The position numbers and the translations under genes are program-made. 19,678 bases of DNA from assembly GCA_002104985.1 (NCBI GenBank), contig MCGO01000394.1:1-19678 (forward strand). Direction: 5' to 3'. Positions 1 through 7,289 of this stretch are shown here, one piece after another. Origin of the DNA: Rhizoclosmatium globosum (lineage: Eukaryota; Chytridiomycota; Chytridiomycetes; Chytridiales; Chytriomycetaceae). A model generated the notes under the pieces. That model made no database searches and was not told the DNA's origin. It was given only the letters and a program-made list of their open reading frames with translations. Position 1 is the stretch's first letter. Each line of letters starts with the position of its first letter.

Positions 1-1831
1 CCAAGATTTGTACGGGCACCCGGGCCGCTTGTTTGGAGTAATGACTAAGTTTTGGAGGTCAGCGAGAAGACCCACAGGTCTTTTGAGACAGTGTTGTTTG
101 AAAGAACACCTCCAAATACTATCAGTTCATTTGTTGTATTCGAAAAGCCAGCGCAGTGGTATGTCAATCCTGGAGGCTGGACTTTTGAAAGAGGAATAAG
201 AGGCTGCCAGTCGGACACGTCAAAGTTCAAGTTGAAGAGCTGGTTGCTTGTGGTTCCGAGAGCAGTTTGGCCACCGAAAATCAAAATATTGTTGTTTCCA
301 AGGAATGTCATGGAGTGTGACTATACAAGAATCATTATTAACGTCTAGTAAATTTTAGTTATTACTAACATAAAGTGGCATGAGTCGTTTTCCAAATGCA
401 ATGAGAGGGGCCCATTCACCATGATTAAGTAAATATGGCACAACATTCCCTTGAGCCAATGAAGGTAGAACTAGAGCTCCCACCTTCATTCTTGTCTTTA
501 CCAGTTGAATCAAATCGTTTACAGTCAGCTCAAGTATCTGGACAGGTGTCGTGCTTTGATCGACAAACGTGATGCTAACGTTTCCAGCAGAACAAGACAG
601 TGTACTGGAACAAGGGGCAAAATCCACACCACCGTTGCTGATGTCAAATACTTTGTTTCCTCTCATAGCTGTACCTTTGATTTTCTCGGATACCATGATT
701 TGACTCACTTTGTCAAGGGCCATCACTGCAGATCCGAAAATGTAGTTTGAGTTTGGGTTTGACTTGTTCGCGAACGTCGTGAGAGACTCGTCCGTGTCAA
801 CACCAATGACCCAGATTTTCTGAGATGCGGCATAGGATATAGCGGCGGATCCAAGTCCACCTGCTGCACCCCAAAGAACATCGACTCCTTCGGTCAGAAG
901 CTCCTTCGCGAGTTGAATTCCCCACGTCTCGTTACTCTGTTTTGTTTGAATATATCAGTGCAAAGATCGTCTCACTCAAAACCTTAGAGGCTCACCCAAG
1001 TTTCGTCTTGAGCGATTCGGTATTCTACTTCGCAAATTGGGTTAACATATAAAGCTCCTCGCAAATAGGAATCATAGAAATTGTTTAAGAACCCCATATT
1101 AGCTAGTGATCGTTAGAAAAAACTAGATTAGAATGGTTTAACGTACAAACTACTCCCACAGAATTCTTCTTAATGAGAGATCCTGCCGCCACACCAGCCA
1201 GAAATAATGCCTGGTCGTAGTTGAATGATGATCCCTATTATTCAATTTTAGCCGCGATCTAGTGAAAACCGGACACATACATAAAGGTTTGGAGGATCAT
1301 TGGGAGAAACAGCAGCTGACACTTAAAACTAAGACCACAGAAATTCAAAATTCATGAGGATTTGCACTTGATACTGTCGAAAACGTCACATTCGGAAATC
1401 TCACTGCCAGAAGCCGTGTATATTCCATGGGCTCGTTATCCATTACCAAAACCTGAACAATCTTGAATCGACGGATCTGAGAGGATAACACGTCAACAGC
1501 CGTAAGTGGGGATCAGCGATAAAAAAAAAGGTACCGGCTTGAATTAACTTTGTGAAAGACGTCACCAGTTCCATTATGGTTCCAGAAGCAATTAACCACT
1601 TGCACGTATAATCAGGGACATTGAGAACGGCTTGTTGACAACCATTCCATCCAATCAAGTCGTACGCATCAGTGGGGACTTTATGACCATCAGTATAAAA
1701 CGATTAAAACGCAGCAAAAACTCACTTGTATTGGGTGGAATAGCTGCGTTAATTCCAACTCCGATGGTGGATATTGCTGCAACAAGTCGATATCTCAGTA
1801 GGATCCCTAGGAGAAATGATCCTATCATCAT
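1..1831 (-). CDS. Bmp (PnrA-like) ligand-binding domain plus kelch-repeat protein, 5' part, possibly a pseudogene
   Basis: Seen: exons on the minus strand at 1831-1726, 1678-1535, 1476-1368, 1321-1281, 1234-1147, 1102-996, 936-370 and 320-1. The junctions have GT-AG ends and agree in phase except between 1535 and 1476. The first exon encodes a signal peptide (MMIGSFLLGILLRYRLVAA). The next exons carry Bmp-family features, for example YDLIGWNGCQQAV, FLAGVAAGS, GVDVLWGAAGGLGSAA and WVIGVDTDES. The last exon has kelch repeats (HSMTFLGNNNILIFGG, ELIVFGG, DLWVFSL). Known: Bmp/PnrA proteins are type I periplasmic-binding folds that bind nucleosides or similar ligands, and kelch repeats form beta-propellers. 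Inferred: an extracellular sensor, perhaps the ectodomain of a membrane receptor whose transmembrane part lies beyond the left edge. Odd: an in-frame TAG at 45-47 falls where the kelch Trp is expected, and the frame continues in kelch style beyond it. With the unphased junction this suggests a decayed gene or local base errors. The acceptor at 1322 has an alternative 6 nt further on. Confidence 0.7.
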
Positions 1832-1996
1832 CGTTTCTGACAAGATTTCTTTTTACAGTATATCAGCCTTGTCAATCTTTGGGCCAGCCTTTTTATGTTT
1901 TCAGTGCATTGCTGTTTGCGCAAATCTTTCGGTCTGGCCTTGCTTGTAACTGAAATCTGAAATAGTAGATATATTATTTACTACAAACGCATTTCA
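1832..1996. promoter_or_regulatory. Divergent intergenic promoter region
   Basis: These 165 bases separate the minus-strand Bmp-kelch start codon at 1831 from the plus-strand F-box/LRR start at 1997, so both promoters must lie here. An AT-rich TATA-like stretch (gatatattattta, 1968-1980) sits close to the plus-strand ATG. No other element is recognised. Shared control of the two genes is inference only. Confidence 0.4.
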
Positions 1997-2952
1997 ATGA
2001 ATTTTACTACCACCGTACCAACAGAACTCATCCAACAGATCTTCGCATGGATTCCACCCATTGAAACGTTTCGATTACGGAGCATCAATAAGCGTATCTG
2101 GAATTGCATTTCTGATCCCCACTTTGCGTCTCTCAACCTCCAACACTTTGTTCAACTGCCCTTGCCGCTGTCAAGCTTCTACCCCGAAGACCTCGATATC
2201 GGCCTATTTGCTTGGCCAGGATACCAGGCCGCGCTGGTGGAACTCCGGCACAAGGCACTTGAGCGCATTTTCTGGCCTGTGACCAAAAACAGGATCAGTC
2301 GGTTTGCGGCATTGCGAAAGTCTGTAGGAAGGATTCCGAGGGAACTGGGGCTCATTACAAACTTGAGGTGAGACCTTCTTCAAGAGGACTTAGTTATTAT
2401 AAACCTTCATTGTCATCCAGGGTTCTGGAGCTTCCTCGAAACCCTTGCTTAACTCTATATGGGACAATTCCACACGAAATAGGGCTCTTGGTAAACCTAG
2501 TCTTCTTGGCGCTCAACAACCATGAGCTGGAAGGCCCGATTCCCGCTAGTATTGGGAACTTGAAATTACTTGATACTATTTACATTGGAGGAAATAAGCT
2601 CTCGGGTCCATTACCGATCGAGCTTGGGAATCTGACAAAACTGGAAAGGTTTCATGCCCTCAGTAATCAATTTACGGGTACGATCCCAGCTGAGCTGGGC
2701 AAATGTGTGAACTTGCAGGAGTTGTTTTTACAGGGGAACGATATTGTTGGAGGCGTGCCTGCGGAGTTATGGGACTTGGTGCAATTGGAAAGGTTGAATT
2801 TGTCTCGGAATCGATTGAGCGGGGAGATACCAGTTGGAATTGAAAGATTGACACATTTGCGTGAGCTGTATGTTGGAGGGAACGACGGACTTTATGCATC
2901 TGAAGAGATGAGGGGACGAGTAATTGAAGCGGTACGAAAATGCGATCTATAG
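1997..2952 (+). CDS. F-box-like protein with plant-type leucine-rich repeats (copy 1)
   Basis: Two exons, 1997-2367 and 2421-2952, are joined by a 53-nt GT-AG intron in phase 2 and encode about 300 residues. Residues about 7-48 look like an F-box (PTELIQQIFAWIPPIETFRL, then INKRI and SDPHFASL). The second half is a run of roughly six 24-residue LRRs of the plant-specific type, with the pattern GxIPxxIGNLxxLxxLxLxxNxLxG. There is no signal peptide or membrane segment, so it should be intracellular. Known: F-box proteins with LRRs are usually substrate receptors of SCF ubiquitin ligases. Inferred: a similar role here; target unknown. The next gene downstream is a clear paralogue that is 22 residues longer in the N-terminal LRR part. 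The start ATG is the first in the frame. Confidence 0.88.
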
Positions 2953-3046
2953 AATAACATGAATTTATTGTAGCTCTAAGGCTTGAATTTTAGTTTCGCG
3001 TGTCTGTCCAAAGTCTGTCCCGCAACACAGAAACTCTCATTCAATC

Positions 3047-4064
3047 ATGGATTTCACAGCATCAACTCCCACGGAACTAATCCAACAAATCTTTTCATGG
3101 CTTCCACCAACCCAAACTTTCCTTATGCGCCGGATCAACAAGCGTCTTCAATCTTGTCTCAGCGATCCACACTTTGCCACTCTAAACCTAGAGCGATACC
3201 TTCCGCCACCGCCTCTCCCTGTCGAAACAACACAGCCAGATGAATACGACCACGGCTTGTTCAAATGGCCGTCATCGTATCAAGCCGCCTTAACGGACTT
3301 GAAACTGAAATCGATGGTTCGAGTTCTGTGGGCAAAAGAACGTATTGCTGGATCCATCCCACATTCGATTGGAAATCTAACTTCCTTAGCACATTTAATT
3401 TTGGGCGATAATGCTTTGGTTGGGAACATTCCTTGTGAGATTGGGAAATTGACTCTGTTGAGGTGAAGCTCCGTCAAAAGTACAGATGCCGAATCTGATT
3501 TTTGTTTTTAGAGTTCTTGAGCTCCCACGAAACGCATTGACTGGCCCTATTCCACCTGAACTTGGGAATCTTGTCAACTTGGAGTATCTAGCGCTGAATC
3601 AAAATAGCCTAACTGGATGTATTCCCTCACAGCTTGGAAACATGGCGAATTTGGATACATTGTATTTGGGCGGGAATAACTTAAACGGCCTCATTCCATC
3701 GGAACTGGGAAACTTGACCAAATTAGAACGGTTCCATGCTCTCAACAACCAGTTGACAGGTTTAATCCCAAAAGAGATTGGAAATTGTTTAGTGTTGAGG
3801 GAATTGATGCTTCAGGGGAATCGGTTGGAAGGTGGTATACCTGTTGAGATTTGTGCATTGGGATCATTACAGAAACTTGATCTTTGTCGGAACCGATTGG
3901 AAGGAGAATTGCCAAGAGAAATGAACCGTTTGGTTCACCTGCGTGAACTGTATGTGACAGGGAACGAGAATTTGGTAGTTGACGAAGAAACGAGGAAGCG
4001 GTTAGTAGCCATGATTCGTAAATGCGATTTATCCAAGCCTTTGACTCAGAGGTTGTCGGAATAA
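3047..4064 (+). CDS. F-box-like protein with plant-type leucine-rich repeats (copy 2)
   Basis: Exons 3047-3462 and 3512-4064 flank a 49-nt GT-AG intron at exactly the same place and phase as in the upstream paralogue (after the LR, before VLELPRN). The product is about 322 residues. The N-terminus (PTELIQQIFSWLPPTQTFLM) is F-box-like, and residues about 110-300 form seven or eight plant-type LRRs. It retains an LRR unit (GSIPHSIGNLTSLAHLIL) that is degenerate in copy 1. The C-terminus is extended by about ten residues (SKPLTQRLSE). Only 94 bases separate the genes, and shared strings such as NLTKLERFHAL show a tandem duplication. Predicted intracellular; an SCF substrate-receptor role is inferred from the family. 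Confidence 0.88.
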
Positions 4065-4312
4065 TGTCGTTTTAGTTGGAGAAAAGAACGGGTGGATATC
4101 ATTTCGCATTACTCATCTTCATACACAATTCGATTGAATCATATTAGAATTGCATTACTCATCATCCGCCAAACGCTATCGTAAAGCAGATAACCTTGGC
4201 AATATGGATGATTCGTCTTAGTCGCGCAATAGCCCGTGCTATAAAAACGGTGTAACGTTACGTTATCACCCAAAACCCAAAAACTTCTCTTGAAAACAAA
4301 TAGCAAAGCAGA
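4065..4312. promoter_or_regulatory. Upstream region of the Rch1-like gene with a repeated ATTACTCAT element
   Basis: This gene-free interval holds the terminator of the LRR gene and the promoter of the transporter. A 12-base direct repeat gcattactcatc occurs at 4106-4117 and 4152-4163. Its core, ATTACTCAT, is one base from the Gcn4/AP-1-type site ATGACTCAT. A TATA box lies further down. Binding by a bZIP factor is speculative. Confidence 0.35.
4240..4246 (+). promoter_or_regulatory. TATA box of the Rch1-like gene
   Basis: A perfect TATAAAA begins 73 bases before the start codon at 4313, followed by ACGG. The distance suits a short 5' leader. Prediction from sequence only. Confidence 0.5.
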
Positions 4313-5818
4313 ATGACAGCTACACAGCTGATTGAGCCGGCTGCATCTTCATCAACATTAGTGACAGGTGCAGATGCGTCCTTCCTCGTCAGTGACCAGA
4401 CCATACCCACCCCTTCAGCTGTTGTTGTTGAAGACGTCACTGATGGCCCTACTAAGACTGGATCTGAGGCGGAACCGCAGAAGAAGGATTGGAAGAAGAT
4501 TATCTGGGACTTTGTGGCTAAAAACTGGTTCTTGGAGGTGTGTGGTTGTTGTTGACAGCTGGTTCCGATGGAGGGGAACGGACAAGTCAAAAGTAACTAA
4601 CGTGAACCTGCACAGGGTCTTGCGTTTGCAATCATCTTTGCTGCCATCTGGCCGGACCTTGGAAAGAAGGGGGGATACATCCGGGCTGAATACACTGTCA
4701 CTTATGGATGTGTGATGCTGATTTTCATCTTGTCGGGTCTTTCGCTTAAGACCAAAGTGCTTATCAAGTCATTGGCTGATTGGAAGATGCATTTGGGTGA
4801 GTGTGTTGGTGTGGTTGGGTTGGGCCTTCGTTTACTAATAGGTTATCACCATCGATTCTAGCCGTACAGATCATCAGTTTGGGAATAACACCGGCAATTG
4901 GATATGCAGTGGGAAAGCTGCTCATGTTGAGTCCGTCGTTTAATGAGACATTGGCGAAGGGGTAAATATAGAACTGGACTGATACGGAATACTCAAAACT
5001 ATCTTCATTCAGATTAATTATTGCGTGTTCCACTCCAACGACAATCTCGTCTAATGTTTTGATGACCAAGCAGGCTGGTGGAGATGAGGCAGGAGCATTG
5101 ACCAACGCCGTTATCGGAAACATTCTGGGAGTCTTTATTACCCCGTCACTCATTTTTGCGTACGTTGGATCGCAAGTATCGGGTGGATATGCCGACACTT
5201 TCAAGACATTGGCCATTACAGTTGTTGGGCCTTTATTCTTTGGGCAATTGGTGCAATACTTTTTCCCAAACCTTCTTCCATTCCTCAGCAAATATGTCAA
5301 CTTGGCTATTTTGAACAGTAGTATGCTGCTTGTTCTTGTATGGAGTGTTTTCTGCAATACGTTTTCAGAGCACATTACTGATGGACTGGATGCGGGATCA
5401 TTTATTGCCATCTTCTTTTTGGATTTGGGGCTTTTTTCTTCTTTCAGTGCGCTTGCTTTCTGGGTCTCCCGGGTTCCCTTTTTCAAGTTTTCGAGAGAAG
5501 CTACTGTGAGTCTGTTTTGAATTCTATATGATATTGTCGATAACTTATTTACTTTGTCGTTAGATTGCTATTGTAATGTGCGCTGCAACAAAGACAGTGG
5601 CGCTTGGTATTCCCATTATCAACATCATTTACGAGGACAGTCCGTTGCTTGGAATCATTTCAGCGCCACTCTTAGTGTACCATGCAGAACAGCTTGTTGT
5701 GGGAGCCTTTTTGGTGTCTTTCCTCAAGAAGTGGTTAGAGAAGGGAAATGCTGCTGACGCCGAGGCCCGGCGGCAGTTAGAACAAGGGGAGGGGGGAGAG
5801 GTCGAACTAACCCAATAG
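4313..5818 (+). CDS. RCH1: Rch1/SLC10A7-family membrane transporter
   Basis: Five exons, 4313-4537, 4616-4796, 4862-4961, 5013-5505 and 5564-5818, have GT-AG ends and matching phases and give a 417-residue protein. Residues 1 to about 60 are a hydrophilic, Ser/Thr-rich N-terminus. The rest is a polytopic membrane domain, probably ten helices. SLC10A7-type signatures include GLAFAIIFAAIWPDL, the IFILSGLSL segment, ACSTPTTISSNVLMTKQAGG and NILGVFITPSL. The C-terminal tail is short and Glu/Gln-rich. Known: fungal Rch1 is a plasma-membrane protein that restrains cytosolic calcium entry, and the vertebrate homologue SLC10A7 acts in calcium and glycosylation homeostasis. Although it belongs to the bile acid:sodium symporter superfamily, bile acid transport is not its role. 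Inferred: the same calcium-related role here. Introns are 46-78 nt long. Confidence 0.92.
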
Positions 5819-5844
5819 TAAGAAGGAAAGGATATCTCATGCAT

Positions 5845-5850
5845 AATAAA
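5845..5850 (+). terminator. Polyadenylation signal of the Rch1-like gene
   Basis: AATAAA lies 27 bases after the TAG stop codon and is followed by an A-rich stretch. Position and sequence fit a canonical cleavage and polyadenylation signal. Confidence 0.5.
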
Positions 5851-5956
5851 ACACTACAGTATGGATTTGTTTAATTGAATGTTGACACTGATTGGATGGA
5901 GGGTGGCTGCTTTTCTGTCGTCCAAAACCAATCCCAAAATCAATCTCAAAGACAAA

Positions 5957-6367
5957 ATGAGCCCACAACCAACTACAATACCGGCCCCGCTCAACCCCGC
6001 CACCACCACAATGATAGTAATACTCGGAGTTCTGATTGGGCTGACGGCGCTGTGCTGTGTCTCGTGCGTTGGCGTTGGATTGAAGCAAGTTGTTTCGCGG
6101 CTTCTTTCGCGGGCCACGGCCGCAAAAGCCAAGGCCGAGTCCGATTCGGCGTCCGTGAATTCGGCGTCGTCGCGCAAGGGGCTTACGTCATCATCGCCGT
6201 TTTCGTCAAAGTCGCCCTCGGAGACGTCTCGAACGGGCTCGCCGGACTCGTCTTCCGCTTCCTCATTCAATGGATTCAATGGATTCAACCAAGTTCTTGT
6301 CTCGGAAAAGATGCGGGCGAAGCTGAAGCAATTGGAGGACCAGCGGAAGGAGGAGGATCTGCCTTAG
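5957..6367 (+). CDS. Small single-pass membrane protein with Ser-rich tail, unknown function
   Basis: An intronless frame encodes 136 residues from the ATG at 5957. An upstream in-frame ATG at 5879 would give 162 residues. The later start is preferred because its context (acaaaATG, A at -3) is better. A short Pro/Thr-rich N-terminus precedes one hydrophobic helix (MIVILGVLIGLTALCCVSCV). Then come a basic stretch (KQVVSRLLSR), about 60 mostly Ser/Ala residues, and a charged, possibly coiled-coil end (SEKMRAKLKQLEDQRKEED). The topology suggests a short outside and a cytosolic tail. No family is recognised. The opposite strand is also open over part of this region, which lowers confidence; the natural-looking C-terminus favours this strand. 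Confidence 0.55.
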   Translation: MSPQPTTIPAPLNPATTTMIVILGVLIGLTALCCVSCVGVGLKQVVSRLLSRATAAKAKAESDSASVNSASSRKGLTSSSPFSSKSPSETSRTGSPDSSSASSFNGFNGFNQVLVSEKMRAKLKQLEDQRKEEDLP

Positions 6368-6433
6368 GTTTACTAGTAACCAAGATAACTGTGTGCCCCC
6401 CCCCAAAGTCAACTGCCTGTTCACCATCACTAC

Positions 6434-6465
6434 CTTCTCTTTCTCTTTCTCTTTCTTTCTTCTTG
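6434..6465 (+). repeat. Polypyrimidine microsatellite upstream of the PEX39-like gene
   Basis: A pyrimidine-only run built of TTTCTC/TTTCT units lies about 30-60 bases before the ATG at 6493; a run of nine C residues is at 6396-6404. CT-rich tracts are common close to fungal transcription starts, so it may belong to the promoter or leader. This role is inferred. Confidence 0.45.
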
Positions 6466-6492
6466 TTATAGATTGTTTATTACTTGCATAAA

Positions 6493-7068
6493 ATGTCTTT
6501 CGAAACATACGACTTTGACAACGACCCTGCCTTTGCCAGCGGACTCCAATCCATTCTCTCTTCTTTGCAATCGCAAGGCCTCCCTCAAGATGTGATTGCC
6601 TCAAAAGTATCCGATGCAAAGCGCTTCTACTACCAGAAATACGTGGTTGCAGTGGCTCCTCCTGCGCCCCCTTCCTCCGATGCTCACTCCTCTGTCCCTC
6701 CTCCCGCTCAAGTCGTATCCAACGGCAACCAACCGACTTATCTTTCGCATGTCCAGCAAGTACAGCCCAGTGACTCGTTAAACCCAAAAGATGTTGACTC
6801 AACCACTCTCAATAATAATGATACCTCGACATCCTATGACTCGTCGTCGTCCTCGTCGCCTACATACCCAAAATCATTTGCTGAAATTTGTGAACTTGTG
6901 GCAAGAGGTGAACCTATTCCGGGAATCAGACTGATTCCAACTACCGTGCATGACCGATCTCTTGCCAGTGTTCCTCAATTGGCTCCTCGTCTGAAACCAT
7001 GGGAGATTGCTGCTGCTACTGTTTCTTCTGATGTTGCAAACTCGGTTGATCCGAATGCATTCCAGTGA
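6493..7068 (+). CDS. PEX39: PEX39-like peroxisomal import protein with KPWE motif
   Basis: A single exon encodes 191 residues from the ATG at 6493. Residues 1-50 form a conserved-looking helical segment (DPAFASGLQSILSSL ... KRFYYQKY). Residues about 55-125 are a low-complexity Pro/Ser/Asn linker. Residues 127-149 hold the block SFAEICELVARGEPIPGIRL, followed by IP. Residues 178-181 are KPWE. Known: the FxxIxxLIxxGxPIPGIxxIP ... KPWE arrangement is the hallmark of the family that includes human C6orf226/PEX39 and a yeast counterpart; these bind PEX7 and aid import of PTS2 proteins into peroxisomes. PEX14-related proteins also carry a KPWE domain, but the hydrophobic segment expected of PEX14 is missing. 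Inferred: a soluble cytosolic/peroxisomal PTS2-import helper. The gene converges on the large minus-strand surface gene. Confidence 0.8.
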   Translation: MSFETYDFDNDPAFASGLQSILSSLQSQGLPQDVIASKVSDAKRFYYQKYVVAVAPPAPPSSDAHSSVPPPAQVVSNGNQPTYLSHVQQVQPSDSLNPKDVDSTTLNNNDTSTSYDSSSSSSPTYPKSFAEICELVARGEPIPGIRLIPTTVHDRSLASVPQLAPRLKPWEIAAATVSSDVANSVDPNAFQ

Positions 7069-7081
7069 GTCCAAGCAATTG

Positions 7082-7087
7082 AATAAA
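7082..7087 (+). terminator. Polyadenylation signal of the PEX39-like gene
   Basis: AATAAA begins 14 bases after the TGA stop at 7066-7068, in an AT-rich stretch (tcaataataatattcaaac) just downstream. Confidence 0.5.
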
Positions 7088-7289
7088 CCTTCATCAATAA
7101 TAATATTCAAACAACGTCGAATTACTTCCAAAACTAACTCTATTCAATTTAGTCTACAAAAGTAAATACTTTGAATAAGAAATGAAGGGTGGGGCACTGC
7201 CAAAAAAAAAATCAAGTAAGAAGATGCCAAAAAGTGGGGAAAACAAAAAGGAGAAACGTATACAAGGAGGGAGAGGAGATTGCAATTAT

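Noticed and set aside
4764..5486. 240-codon minus-strand frame opposite the Rch1-like gene
   Set aside because: It spans two introns of the transporter, shows no domain, and the plus-strand model matches a known family in every exon.
5854..6288. 144-codon minus-strand frame with a hydrophobic segment opposite the small membrane protein
   Set aside because: Its hydrophobic stretch is the antisense of the real helix, and the plus-strand C-terminus looks more natural. It cannot be fully excluded without RNA data.
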